64,000 bases of DNA, taken from positions 3,968,001 to 4,032,000 of the forward strand of contig OY101116.1 of the NCBI GenBank assembly GCA_956465555.1, in the 5' to 3' direction. Below the pieces are notes generated by a model. That model saw only the letters and a list, made by a program, of their open reading frames with translations, ran no database searches and was not told the origin of the DNA. The translations under genes were made by a program, and so were the position numbers. This document shows positions 46,175-58,600 of the stretch, piece after piece; position 1 is the first letter of the stretch; each line of letters begins with the position of its first letter. The stretch is from Nitzschia sp. pyKryTriq1 (taxonomy: Eukaryota > Bacillariophyta > Bacillariophyceae > Bacillariales > Bacillariaceae).

Positions 46175-47334
46175 ATGAGTAACCTACAATCGGATGAGCT
46201 ACGAGGAGCACCACCAGCAGATAACCAACAAGTCCTGAGTCAGCTAGATTCCCGTGTCAACAAGCGGCAATATGTGCATGCTTTGAAGGTATGTTTGTTT
46301 TGACAAAGTCGAGATGAACCATTCCTTGTTCCCACCAAGATACGATCTTTCCTGTTGTTGTCTCCTATTTCTCACCTGGTGCCTCATGCTATTTACTATG
46401 ACAGTTCGAGTTCCCTTTCAAGCTGCATGAGCTGCTTGAAGATGCCACCCGCGACGGAAACGAACATATCGTTTCGTGGCACCCCGATGGTAAAGCCTTC
46501 ACGATTCATTTGAAACAGGAATTCGAGACTCAAATCATCCCCCAGTACTTCCCCAAGGCTCCCAAGTATCGCAGCTTCTGTCGACAGCTCTCGATCTATG
46601 GATACAAAATGGATCAGGATGCTTCGTCAAAATATTTCCGAGCGTATCGTCACCCTCTCATGGTCCGCGGTAACCCTGGTCTGTGTGCTTGGATGGTCAG
46701 GGAAAAGGTGAAGGGTTCTTCTGCTTCGAAGACAAGAATCTCAGAACAAGTCGCCTGTTCAAGAAACCACCAGCAGCAGAAGTACAAAATGGAGGACGAG
46801 TCCTTCGTTCAAGAAGAAGAAGAAACAACACCAGCCGATCATATTGTGTCTCTCCTCCATGGAGGAGGTGTTTCTCTTCCCAACGTGCTCGGCCCTCCTT
46901 CTTCTCCACCAACTATCTCGGGGAACAAGGCCGCCGCCCAAGAACAAATGTCCTCTTCCGTGATCACAGCGGTCCAGCAAGAGGGTGGTGATGCTATTAG
47001 CAGCAGCGATCATAGTATTGAAGATGGCTTGTTGCAATTCGCCATTGCCGCCAACGAGTATCTCGAGCAAGATTCATCGTCTTCTGAAAAATCATCACCT
47101 GTTGCTGCAGCAGCAGCAAAACATCATTACCAGGCCAATGATGATTGCTTTTCCACTAGAAGCACCGCCATGAGCAATAATGATGAGCCTTTGGAGTTGA
47201 CAACTTCACTCATGTACAATCATGGTTTCGAACAAGGTTCGGAATCATCCATGATTGTCGATGCAATTCGTCATCTCTTGTCTCCGCATCATCGTCAAAG
47301 CATTTCCTCTGCTTCTTCTTTCCGTTCTTCTTAA
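46175..47334 (+). CDS. HSF: Heat shock factor, two exons (HSF copy 3)
   Basis: Exon 1 is 46175..46288 (38 codons) and exon 2 is 46405..47334, joined by a 116-bp GT-AG intron, giving 347 residues. The DNA-binding domain is complete, with the standard wing AYRHPLMVRGNPGLCAW and recognition helix SFCRQLSIYGYKM. The C-terminal half parallels copy 2, with IEDGLLQFAIAANEYLE, Glu tracts (SFVQEEEE) and an Ala/His stretch. It ends AISSSS-like in copy 2 but SASSFRSS here, the same end as copy 1. Its intron differs from that of copy 2 at one base of 116. This is an inverted duplicate of copy 2 made or homogenised very recently. Confidence 0.93.
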
Positions 47335-48555
47335 CAAAGCACTCTTCGCATCCATCCGCCAAAAGAACATTATAAAATAAACGTTCATCATCACTGGTAT
47401 CATGATTCATTCCGCCGTAGCCGTAGGCGCTAATATGGTGACGCTGGAGTGATGTGTGCTTCTTCGACGACTCATTTCTGCTGGAACATTGTAATGTTGT
47501 GTGATAGCAGAGGAATAAGGAAGAGAGTAAAATCCACAACAAACCAACACCTGGTGAACCATAAACTATAAGAGTATCCTGAGTAGTTGTATAACAATGT
47601 CTAATATCTCATGATATCTTTCGCGGCGCAGCAGCGCATACCCCACCCGACGGACCCTAACGGTGGGATAAATAATAGCTGATGCTGCTGCTTCTTCACG
47701 CTCTGCTGCATTTGAACTTGCAGGCTGAAAAGATGGATGCTGCTGGGCACAATGCAGCAGCGGAGAGCATCAGCTACTACCGTACCGTACTACGGTAATA
47801 TGATGATGTGTGACCATCTGTTTTGATATTTCGTTGGAATTTTCAATTTAATTATTATTGTTTGTGGCAAGATGGCATCGGCTCCCGGCGTTACTGTACG
47901 TACGTACCTAGGACGGCGTGCGCGCATGCAGACACAAAAAACAGCATGTGCACGTGGTCGCAAATCGAAAAGGACATCATGAGTAGTGGTGGCATTATTT
48001 GGTTTTTTTCTTTCTTCACTGCGGCGGCCCGGCATACCGGTACCGCCGACCTGGTACTGTCTTTACGTGACACGATGTTCAGCAGCCGGCAAGAAGTTGA
48101 AGAAAGAAGGCGAGGAACAGATGAGCGCGGAACCAACAAGCTGCCTCGTCTATCTGCTCGAATATCGTTCCCAGATTCTATTGCGAAGGTCCTTAAGTAA
48201 AACAATCTGGAAATACGACACCGAGAACATTGCCAGCTGGGGACGAATGCATGACGACGCACCAAGATTCAAATAGAAACAGCAGGCGGACGAATGGGCT
48301 ATAATATACCAATCTGAGGAACAGCTGCGCCGAAAAGAAGCAACTCCAATGCTAAATCACAATAAATGCGAAGAATCATCAGGCGAAGCAGCTGTCAATG
48401 TTGGCCGGGTCGGTCGGTGACCGCCTTTTTGCCGCTCATGCTACGGCACACTTTTTCCAAACAGTCCATCATTATTATTTTATCAAACCACAAAGCAAAG
48501 CAAAGCAAAGCAAAGCAAGCCAAACAAAACTAGACTACAGTAAACAAAACAAACA
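47335..48555. other. Intergenic, nothing recognised
   Basis: This interval runs from HSF copy 3 to the next gene. It has several short open frames on both strands with no recognisable product. An aagca microsatellite lies just before 48555, in the probable 5' UTR of the next gene. Confidence 0.45.
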
Positions 48556-49212
48556 ATGGCAGAGTTATCGACCAACGCACAACCAACCGTCCTTCCCCTT
48601 GCCTCCAACAAGGACGAAGAGGCTGCTGACGAGGAGAAGAACCAGCAGCAGAAGCAGCATCCTCTTCAAGGCTTGACGATTGAAGCCAGGACGCGCCGAG
48701 CATGCTACGACTGCGGCTCGAATCACCAGGACGACGAAGAGGCCTCATCTTCTTCTTCTTCCTCTGACGACTTTCAAGACTACAACATTGACACTGCCAT
48801 TATTGCTTGGGATCAAATCTCGGAACTTACTCACGAGATCACCTCCTCGCTCATGGCGAAACAGGCTTCCGTCCTCTGCAAGCGCTTTCGGCGAGAGGAA
48901 GCTTCGATGCTGTTGGCGGCGTCGGCGGCAAAGAAGAGACGAGTCGCCGTCGTCGAGCAGGCTTCATCGACTATCACTACTAGCTCCACCACCAAAACCC
49001 TCGGTATTAGCGAAGCTTCAACTGCAGCTGCAGCTATCGTCAGCAGCGACGACGATACCAGTACGACTCAACAATCCGAAGCGCTCCTTTCGGACGATCT
49101 ATCGGCCCAAGTGGATCGAATTGGAAGGATGTCTAAACTCATCATGGAAATCGAGTACTGTCAGAGGGAATTGAGGAAGGATATGTTGGCGATGAGCGAC
49201 CACCAATTGTAG
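48556..49212 (+). CDS. Unrecognised acidic Ser/Ala-rich protein
   Basis: This is a 218-residue, intronless protein starting at ATG 48556 in a good context. It has an acidic N-terminus with Gln tract, a short Cys motif (ACYDCGS), a Ser run and then a helical, less repetitive part (IDTAIIAWDQISELTHEITS, then MAKQASVLCKRFRREEASML) with a basic AAKKRRV that could be a nuclear signal. A C-terminal helix (IGRMSKLIMEIEYCQRELRKDM) is coiled-coil-like. There is no known domain. Nuclear location and protein-protein contact through the two helices are inferences. Confidence 0.65.
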   Translation: MAELSTNAQPTVLPLASNKDEEAADEEKNQQQKQHPLQGLTIEARTRRACYDCGSNHQDDEEASSSSSSSDDFQDYNIDTAIIAWDQISELTHEITSSLMAKQASVLCKRFRREEASMLLAASAAKKRRVAVVEQASSTITTSSTTKTLGISEASTAAAAIVSSDDDTSTTQQSEALLSDDLSAQVDRIGRMSKLIMEIEYCQRELRKDMLAMSDHQL

Positions 49213-50539
49213 GGCTCTTGTCACCTACTATTCCATTGTCATTATTATTTCTCGGTGGGAACGACGTTCTCGTCGTCGTATATTATTATTAGTAGTTGGT
49301 AGTACTAGTACTACTCGAAGGCTACATCAACATTAATATTTGTACTAGAAAAACGAGGTTAGATCACCACACATCATCATTGTCATGATTGGCGATTCGT
49401 ATGGACGATCAACTACTAGTAGTTGTCTAATCTATATATCTATCGTCTTTCAACAACGTAGCTCTACTACTACTAGTAGTACCGGTAGTAGAAATCGCTT
49501 GCTTGCTGGTACACGTACCACCACGAACGTACGAAAGAACCCTCTTGCCAATACCGGTAGCTCCTTTGACCCAGATTGATCTCCATGCATGCATGCATGC
49601 ATGAGGATGGTCCTTATTACCCGCAGTCTACCTGGTGCATACGTTTCGGGTGCGTCAAAACATCTGTTGTTTGATCATTCTGCATTCGCATTTTTTTCGC
49701 CGATGTACGGATACTGTACCGGTAGAGTTTTTAGAAAAAGTGAGCCGCCAGCGCCAGGCTGTCAGCCCAGCTGCTGTTCGTTCCCTTGTGAATTGGACCG
49801 ACGGAGGACACCTGCCCTCCGTCCATCTGCCCGCCTGCCTCCCTTTCGTGAACAGGTGGTGTTCTCATTTCATTGCGTTGCACTGCATTGCAACACAGTA
49901 TGGTGCGTGACGTCATGCTCTTGCTGACTTGCATTCTGCGTGCTTGCTTGCTTGCTTGCTTGCGCTTGAGATGAGAGAGCGACGCCGGCCGTGCATCCGC
50001 CGCCCACCGCTTTCCACTGACCTGTACCGCACTGTAGCCAAGCCAGCCAAGCCAAGAAGTGAGATTTCAGTCATAAAGAACACAACGAAACGCGCTCAAA
50101 TAGAATAACGTCGGTCGGTGTCAAGAATTCATCACATCATGCATACCGGTAGTACATACATCATTCATTTCTTCTCTTCAAAAAGACTCCCCGGCAAACT
50201 ACGAGGCTAATAGTAGTAGGCGATGACTCTCCTCCTCCCTTCTCTTTCTGTTGGATCTTCATCTCTCTACAACAGCAGCAACATATCCGATCCAATATCT
50301 CGATCAGACGATTGATCAGAAAGTGGACTGTCGTTTCTTGTTTGAGCAGGCACTACTACTAGTAGCACTCGACGCGTAATACTAAACTATAGCACGACGA
50401 CAAAGAAAACACCGATTGACGAAGAGCGAAGGAAACAGCGTTGGCAAGAGTAGATTCTTCGATCGTATCCTACAATTAACTCGAATGAGGAGCGACCCCA
50501 CCAACAACAGTCCTCTCAACACCACCTAAAGAAACCAAG
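49213..50539. other. Intergenic with microsatellites
   Basis: ctagtag and gtaccggtag words, catg repeats near 49586 and ttgc repeats near 49942 are present. The last 300 bp likely hold the promoter and 5' UTR of the 50.5-kb gene. No gene was recognised. Confidence 0.45.
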
Positions 50540-52204
50540 ATGGAAAGTCTTTCGCGGAGTATCTCCTCGTATCAAGAGGGAGAGGAGGAGATCTTTTGGC
50601 GTTTGGTCGTCCATGATGATCCTTCCATTCAGGAACTATTGGCGACTGCCTTGGTCGAGACTGATCTCTCGAAGGATCCGTACATCAATTCTCATAACCA
50701 CCCGACGACCAAAATCCATGATGATCTGGTTGAGTCGTCAAATGAAAGACATGATGACTACGGTGACGACGATGGCCTGAGCCTCGAGATGGAGAATCTA
50801 CACTTTCTGGAAATGGAGCTAGCCGATGTGTGTGCTGGTTTTTCTCCTTACGAAGCATCCTACAGTGTTGCTACAGAAGCAGTAATGCCATTACTTTACT
50901 ACCATCATCGTTTCAATGAAAAGCGAGAGTGCTCTCCAAGAAGGTGGGGGGGAATGAAGGACGAGCCTTGGTGGGCGCCCACGAAAAGTCCTACGACTCG
51001 CAGGATGAGCGGTTCCTTCGAAGAAAGCCCGGCAGCTCCTTCCAATAGGATTCCAATCTCCATCTCGCGTTACAGCTCATCTCCCAGGTCCCAGGCCTCA
51101 TCGGGGGTAGCACCCTTCGTGCATGGCTTCTTGAGTGACACAACCTTTGATGCACCATCTCCTTGTTCGATGACGAGTAGTAGCAGTATTTGGTCCCTGG
51201 CGCGAAGTCTTATCGCCACACGGGCCGATCCGGGCCAATATTTGGCGAGTACTAGTAGGCAACAAGACGCTCCCTTCAAGTACTCCGGGCATGATCCATT
51301 ACCCTACCAGCACTCTCAGGAAGCGAAGAGACTTCCACTCAGCCAGGACATGGTGGAGGGTCTTAGTTTGAGCCACAGCAGGATGCTTTACCGTTCTTCT
51401 TTACGGGATAATGATTTTCCAAGTCTTTTATCCGAGTATTCATGGTCCTCGGACGAGGACGACGACGAATCATCGACACAGGGTAGTGTCTTTGACGTAG
51501 AATCCTGGTATTCTTCCGGCTCTTACGAGGATGAGGAGTCAACAATACCAGAACTTTCCAGCACGTGCGGTGAGGATGATGGAGAGGACTCTCTCTTCGA
51601 AGGACAAATAATGATTGGATTTTCGAATCAAGGTATTCTACTCGAAAATCCCGACAAGCTAGTATCGTTCGACGACGAAGATGAAGATTGGTCGCTTGGC
51701 AAAGGATCGGGAAGATCTTTCCTCTACTCGAGCAGCAGCAGCGGAGGTTCCGAGTCCGGCGTTGTTAGTCTGCCAAGTTTTTTGGATGACCCCATACTGA
51801 ACTTTCAACAAGACCAAGAACAAGAACAGAGAACGAGGATTGACGAGGAAAACGAAATCATGAATTGCTCCTCCATCATACTTTCCATTTCGATCATTCA
51901 AGAGGAGGTCGATCAGATTGAGACTGTGGCCAACACCGACCTCGTCGGATATAACGAAGGACATAGTATCATGCATCAAAAAGACAGTGACCACCACGAG
52001 ATACAAGAGATTTCTCTGCCCAACTTGTTGTATGGTCGATTGTTCCCGACGGTCTCAAAAGATGAACAGCAGCAGGAGCGCAGTATGGAAGAAAGAGCCG
52101 GTTTGGAAATGACCGACGAAAAAGAAGAAAACCCCTGGGACTTGTTCCTCGATCAAGTCATGTTGCCTTTCTTTCTTTATCCATGGTCGGATAGCAAGAC
52201 TTGA
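50540..52204 (+). CDS. IFWR-family protein, short member
   Basis: This is a 554-residue, intronless, acidic protein of no known family. The N-terminus (EEEIFWRLVVHDDPSIQELLATALVETDL) is closely matched in the protein at 55.6 kb. It is followed by DDGLSLEMENLHFLEMELADV, a short helix that occurs in several forms in the longer paralogue. The rest is Ser/Asp/Glu-rich with few conserved points (SEYSWSSDEDDDESS). The C-terminal ENPWDLFLDQVMLPFF also matches the paralogue (PWNLFDQLI). There is no signal peptide or membrane segment. Two short conserved ends with an acidic disordered middle suggest an activator-like or scaffold role, which is speculation. The decayed HSF at 53.7 kb lies between the two family members. 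Confidence 0.75.
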   Translation: MESLSRSISSYQEGEEEIFWRLVVHDDPSIQELLATALVETDLSKDPYINSHNHPTTKIHDDLVESSNERHDDYGDDDGLSLEMENLHFLEMELADVCAGFSPYEASYSVATEAVMPLLYYHHRFNEKRECSPRRWGGMKDEPWWAPTKSPTTRRMSGSFEESPAAPSNRIPISISRYSSSPRSQASSGVAPFVHGFLSDTTFDAPSPCSMTSSSSIWSLARSLIATRADPGQYLASTSRQQDAPFKYSGHDPLPYQHSQEAKRLPLSQDMVEGLSLSHSRMLYRSSLRDNDFPSLLSEYSWSSDEDDDESSTQGSVFDVESWYSSGSYEDEESTIPELSSTCGEDDGEDSLFEGQIMIGFSNQGILLENPDKLVSFDDEDEDWSLGKGSGRSFLYSSSSSGGSESGVVSLPSFLDDPILNFQQDQEQEQRTRIDEENEIMNCSSIILSISIIQEEVDQIETVANTDLVGYNEGHSIMHQKDSDHHEIQEISLPNLLYGRLFPTVSKDEQQQERSMEERAGLEMTDEKEENPWDLFLDQVMLPFFLYPWSDSKT

Positions 52205-53689
52205 TCCACCCTACCCAAAAGGACGAATGGTGGTGATAGCAACGATAGCAACGACGAACGTAAACTACTATTCCGTGATCGTGATCACGAACGGCCCGCA
52301 GATGAACGACGCCACCACCGGCAGCAGCAGCAGCAGCAGCAGCAGCACGGTTTCGGCGGAAGAAGAGTAGTGGAAACGGGAAAAGGGATGTACATGAGAT
52401 GTGGTGCACGCGCATCTCGTCCGATCGTGATCTCCTCCATCATCCACTACTACTTTTACTTTACTTATCCGTCGAACGATCTTTACAGCACGAGAAGAGA
52501 TTCTTCTGACGGAATAGCAAAGTCGTATACTCAGTAGTGGTAAACTTGTAGAGGGATATATGGTAGCAGCAACTCGCAAGAACGTAATACTGAACGAATA
52601 GAGGACCCAAGTAATACTACTACTACTACTACTACTAGAGCCGATCTACTACCACCTCCGTCAAAGCCACAAAGCACATACCGAGACGCTAACGAAGAAA
52701 CAACGAAAGCAAGGGCTGCAACTAGTCTAGCTACAGTAGTACCACTGGTACTGACGTCTCCTCTCTTCCTTTTTGGCGTTTCTGCCAGAAGTCATGACGG
52801 TCGGACAAGTAATCAGGCGGAACCAGAATGCCGGCATTGCAGTATTGTACCGGTACTCGGCATGGCAAAGTAAATCACTTGTCGATCCCTGGTGTGCAAG
52901 TCGTCAAGACCGATTCATTCCGGGAGCTAGACGTATGGAAGCTTCGCTCTTGCTTGGTGATTTCTAACAATGAATAAGGGATCCTATGGTGCACCAGGAG
53001 AGAAGAACGATGGATCTAAAATCAGATGAATGGGACACAAGTATAAACAACACACAAGTACAAACAACCAAATAGATAAACGCCAAAAAATACAGGAACC
53101 TACATGCGCCGTTCAAGAGGACGATATGCAAAAAGGAGATCATCAGTCGGACGCGGTCCGTCCATTCAACAGCCCCATCTCTAGTAGCTAACCATACTGT
53201 AGAGTAGAGAGAGCAGAGGTAGCACAAGTACAGTATGTGTTCGTACTTGGCGAGAATATCGCACAGGTAGGACCGTACTCGTACACTTTTGTACTTGGCT
53301 GGCCTGGCTGGAATAAGGCGGGGGCCCCGTGCTTGATATGGAGTCTTGCCTTGCTTGTCATTGGGGGCCTTTTGTGTTTTGTGTAGCTGCACGCGCGTAC
53401 GGTTCGGACACGTACCAGTACGATAGTTGCTAGAAGAATTTTTGCCGGTACCATCGAAAATCTGAAAGCGTCTCGCTCGCGGAAAGAAAAGTGTAGTCGT
53501 CACAACATGACATCGTGCATCATATCAATTGCATGACACAATCACAACATTGTTTGAGTTTCCATGACCGAGGTGTCATGAGTCGTCGTCATCTTCGCAA
53601 TCAATCATCATGCTCGGTTGATCCTGCTACTTCTTGGGGACCATGATGAACGGCGGTCGCACTGTATTATTTGTATAGGGACTAAATCC
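52205..53689. other. Intergenic
   Basis: A (cag)n run lies at about 52321 to 52346 and (tac)n near 52614 to 52635. A minus frame of 179 codons around 53.0 to 53.5 kb has no recognisable domain and I do not accept it. No gene was found. Confidence 0.45.
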
Positions 53690-54670
53690 ATGATGATCAG
53701 CAACCTAGACGAAAGTGCCACCGCCGCTCCTAGTAGTAGTATTGCCATGACCTCCTGCTCATTGTTCTGTCCCCATCTGTCGAAGGCGAGTACAGGTGTG
53801 CTGACGAAGAACAAGAGGCCTGTGCCTCGCGGTCCTCTCACAAACATGCGTTTTCCATGTCCCTCGTCCAGTTTGAATTCCTGTACAAGTTGTATCATCT
53901 TCTCGAAGATGCCGCGATCCAAGGAAACGAGCACATGTTGTATCATGATGGCTTCCAAGTAAAGTGGCCGGGCGCTCAAGGTCCACCACTCCAAGAAGAC
54001 AGACATTCGAGTCTGAGGAGATCGATATTGCCACTCTACTATATATACCCAACTCCCAACGGTAAGTACACTACTGCTCCCAAGTTTCGCAGCTGTTGTC
54101 AGCAATTTTCCATTTATGGCTTTCCAATGCCGGACCGATGCTGCCCGATTTGTTCCAGCGAATACTCGTACATACTATGGAGCAGGCTATCGTCATCCCC
54201 TCATGGTCCGAGGGAGGCGAGCCAGACCTTCTGTGCAACGGTATAGTCCGGCAAAAGGTGAAGCGCAATAATGTCGCGAGCGATACCATACTCATGATGA
54301 ACAAAACCCAGTCGAGCATCCTCCAGCAGCATCACCACCAAGGACGATGATGATTCAATTTGATAGCGGCATGAGTACTACGCCCAAGAAGACGGACGAA
54401 GAAGAACAACAATTGGAATTCGCCATTCTGGCGGCCAACCAACTCCTCGAAGCAAGGTTGTCCTTCTGGTGCCCTTCTTCTTCTTCTTCTCCTTCGTCTT
54501 GGAATCGATCCAGCCCCCCACTTTTCAAATGGAACAGAGGCAAGCACAGCAATACGATACTCAAGAATGCGGTAGACTAGCAATACCAGCCGTCCGTCAT
54601 TCATTGCATCTTCATCATTGTCGGCGGCTCTTTCTTCTCCTTGTTCTGTTCGGGGGGATGAACAAGATCA
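53690..54670 (+). pseudogene. HSF: Decayed HSF copy 5
   Basis: The exon 1-like part, 53690..53785, aligns with that of the HSF at 33.9 kb (ends FCPHLSK versus FYPHLSK). The next base pair at the donor is GC (gcgagt) where the intact gene has GT. The acceptor precedes 53872, followed by FEFLYKLYHLLEDAAIQGNE. Small insertions then shift the frame and later restore it (APKFRSCCQQFSIYGF) before it is lost again near 54125. Remnants of the wing (VRQKVKRNN) and the C-terminal helix (QQLEFAILAANQLLEA) lie in other frames. The DNA-binding domain cannot be intact. It is a host-gene relic derived from the 33.9-kb subgroup. Confidence 0.85.
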
Positions 54671-55624
54671 TTTGAAGTATTTCGCCAATTTCAGCAGCAG
54701 CAACGGTGCATGGTCAAGATGATGAGGATGATGATGGTGACTAGTATCTACTGTATGATATCTGGCGAGACGACTGACTATCCTCTCCCCTGGAAGAGCG
54801 ATCTTCTTTGAGGAGGAAGAAGCAACGCAAGACGCGCAAGCATCGCGAGCATAGAAGATGATAATGTCGTCGTGCTATGTACTTGTAGGTAAGGTACAAG
54901 TACGGTCTACGGTATGCGCGGGTGGGAAGCGTCACGCGGATAGTACCAGTACTGTACCGGTACAGTAGGACATATCCATCCTTACTCGTCTGTCTTCTAT
55001 CCATTGCATCCGTCTGTCCTTCAGTCCATCGTCCAACAGACTGTCACAACGGATATCGAGGTCGGCGGCAAAAAAGATCCCACATTTTATTCAAATCTTC
55101 GTTTGGGCGCGGGGTTATGACACGTCACCAGCATCAATTGGGGACTGCATAGTGCGTTCATTATGGCGGGAGAACTGGGAGGGTTCGGCCAGCCGGCCGG
55201 CCGCGTCCACGGGTCCAAACGAACAGAATAAAAGACCCGCCCGCCGATCGCGGCAATAATCAAAATACGAGCAATACCGGCGCAGCTGCTGCCAGTAATT
55301 TGGTGTCGCGGTTTGGCTTGATGATCTTTGGTATTCTTATGCTGTTTTGTCCATACAGACCACAGTTTTGTCAACAAACAAACTCCATTGGTATTTCCTA
55401 AACTGCAACTACCACCCAATTCAACTGTTGTTTGAGTGGTTGTTATCCAACCGCCTTGTTTCAGTTAAATTCAGCTTTGTCCAGTTCAGTCCAGCAGAGT
55501 CAACGAGTAACAACACTTGTTGCTTTTGTTTCGATCATCATCATCATCATCGCGCTGCCTGCATTGCCGAGGGAACTTTTTCATCGGCGCCACATTTACA
55601 AGAATAATACTAATATTCCATAAA
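54671..55624. other. Intergenic
   Basis: 3' flank of the HSF relic and 5' region of the large gene. A (gta)/(ccggtac) word cluster lies near 54945 to 54965 and a (cat)n run at about 55537 to 55551. No gene was found. Confidence 0.45.
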
Positions 55625-58600
55625 ATGAACAGACCCACGACCATGACCACCACCAAAGCAGCAAGAATACTGCCGCCATCCTCCTCTTGGAGAAAAATTC
55701 CAAAGGCGGCAAATACGAATACGAATAGTAGTAGTACTACTAGTACCACGCCACCAGTCACAAAAATGCTGCTGGAAGAAGAAGAAATCTTTTGGCGTTG
55801 GGTCGACGAAGATCCGACCATTCAAGAATTATTGGCAACGGCTTTGATCGAAACGGATCTTGTCAACCATGATCCCTACATATATTCTCATGATCATAAC
55901 GATCGTCGGCACCCGTACTACCAGCATCAGCACGATCATCATGTTGAGGATGAAGATGATCTGACCGCTGCCACAGATTATGAAGAATTCGATTTACTCA
56001 TAAAACGTCACGATAACGGGAAAGACAGCCACAACGATGGTGGTAATGATGGTGATGATGATGATGATGATGGGCAATATCATGATCCGAACAACAACAA
56101 CACCACCACCACCACCATCAAGATATCAGTCCACACAAACGATGCTCGTCCTCCTTCTCTGGCAATGACCACGACCTCCACCACAGCATCACATTATTTT
56201 TTACAACACCAAGAAGGGGGTTATTCTATTAATAATGATGGTGATTATGATGCTGGTGGAAGCATCTACTACGACTACTACGAGAAGGACGAGGATGATG
56301 ATGATGGCTTGGCGTTGGAAATGAATCATATCCACATTCTCGAAGACAAGGTTCCAGCGTACGTCTTTGTGACGCCGCAGCAACAGTACCGCCGTTCACA
56401 AACAGCAACGCCGACAATGCTGATGGATATTGATGATCATGGAGTACCGCTGCTAATGATGGACGATTTGGAGGAGGAGGAGAAGATGATGGACCACAAG
56501 TTCAATTTTCTCGAAGCAGCGCTAGCCAATTTATTTCATCACGATCACCACGATGACGAAGGAGAAGAAGAAGGAGAAGGAGAACAAACGGCGGCACCAA
56601 CACCCGTCATATATGTCGATGATGAGAATGATGATGATCCTTGGATGGTATACGGAGAAGAACATCATCATGAGGATGAGGATGATAATGATGATGATGA
56701 TGATGATGGCAAGAAGAATTACAAGACTGACGAAGAAACGGGTTCTTCTACCATCCTCGAGGAAATGAATCATTCGAATTTTCTGGAAGAAAAACTAGCC
56801 AATGCGTTTCATCATCCTCATCATCATATCGAGGAACATCAGGCAGCGGATGATGATGACGACGACGATGATGATGGATTGGGCCTCGAGATGGACAATC
56901 TACATTTTCTAGAAGAAGACCTAGCCCAGCATGTGCTGGTGGCTCCTGCTAGCGTTGATGCACCAGAAGAGGACAAAGAAAACCCTCATGACCCCGACAG
57001 AAGCGTATTATTTCAATATGGGTTTGACCTTTTCAATGAAGAAAAGAACCAAGATGAGTCGGCTTCTACAGACTTTGTCTTCTTGGGTACAACGCCGGAG
57101 GAACAGGAGCCTACCACAGCGACGGAAAGTCGCCTTGCGAGTGAAACCACCACCACGAGGTCCTCGGATAGCATCATGGCTTCTTGTACGAATACGGTGA
57201 CGACTAGAAAGGCTACGCCGATCGTCAGTCCAAGCAGCTTATCCCTTCCCAGGAGGTACCTGACTTCTTCGGTTGTCTCTGACGCAAAAACTTATTTATC
57301 GATGAGGAGTAGTGGTGCGTGGTCCCCAGTGTCGAGTCTTCCCCCTACCATGCAGGAAGCGGATCCGAACAGCGACAAAGGTTGCGGCAATGAAGCATTG
57401 GGACGAAATTACTGGTATCCCGTCCTTGCTAATATGCATCAAGACGCTACCGAGAAGAACCACCACCAGCAGCATGATGATCAACAACTGTTGCCACCTG
57501 ATCACCATCACTGTCAGGAGAAGACAAACCTCTCTTCTTCAACCACCATAATCCAAGATGCGGTGATGGATACTTTCGACTATCGTCGCCACAACTTGAT
57601 GTTTCTATCCGAAGATATATGGTCGGAGGGTGGAGATTGTTCCTTATCGACACGGCAGCGGGAAGGCGGTATCAACTCTTTGCCGTCTTTTGGCATGCAC
57701 GACGACAAGGATGCACTATACGGAGTGGCTCCCAGCACGTGCGTTACTGATGAGTCTTTCCTTGCAGGCGAAATGATCCAAATTCCGGAGCGAATACCCG
57801 ATGATCCTGGACCTCTCCTTCGAGTATCATTCGACGAAAGCGAAGCTAGATGCTCGATGCTGGGAGGGCGACCCTCCCCGTTCTTCTCGTGCAGGCCCTT
57901 TAAAGGGCCCGAGTCTTCTTTCGACTATAACCCCAAGAGGATGTGTGGAAATATGATACTCTACTACTGTGATGATCCTGATTCATCTGGTGAGGGTACT
58001 AGTATTCTCGCAAGTGTCGATGATCCCCTGAGCTCGCAACAAGAACAAGACAGCGAAATGATCTACGACGATACCGAAATGCCGGGTAACTCCAGCATCC
58101 CCGTAGATCACGAAACGATCAACGAGCAAGACAACGAAATGTCAGGTCACTTAAGCGTCGCCAACGACGATTACAAAATGTTGGGTTGCTCCATCATCCC
58201 CGTGGTCCCCGTGAATTGGGGTCGTTTTTTTTCGATCCGTCACAAAGCAGAGACCGATAAAGAAATGTCGGTAAACTCTAGCTTCCCCGTGGATCACGAA
58301 ACGATCTTCGAGGACGACAACGAAATGTCGGGTTACTCAAGCATCCCCCGCGAAATGATCTACGACGATACCGAAATGCCGGGTAACTCCAGCATCCCCG
58401 TAGATCACGAAACGATCAACGAGCAAGACAACGAAATGTCAGGTCACTTAAGCGTCGCCAACGACGATTACAAAATGTTGGGTTGCTCCATCATCCCCGT
58501 GGTCCCCGTGAATTGGGGTCGTTTTTTTTCGATCCGTCACAAAGCAGAGACCGATAAAGAAATGTCGGTAAACTCTAGCTTCCCCGTGGATCACGAAACG

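Noticed and set aside
52964-53503. 179-codon minus frame
   Set aside because: Hydrophobic and mixed composition but no recognisable family, and it overlaps sequence rich in simple words; support is too weak.
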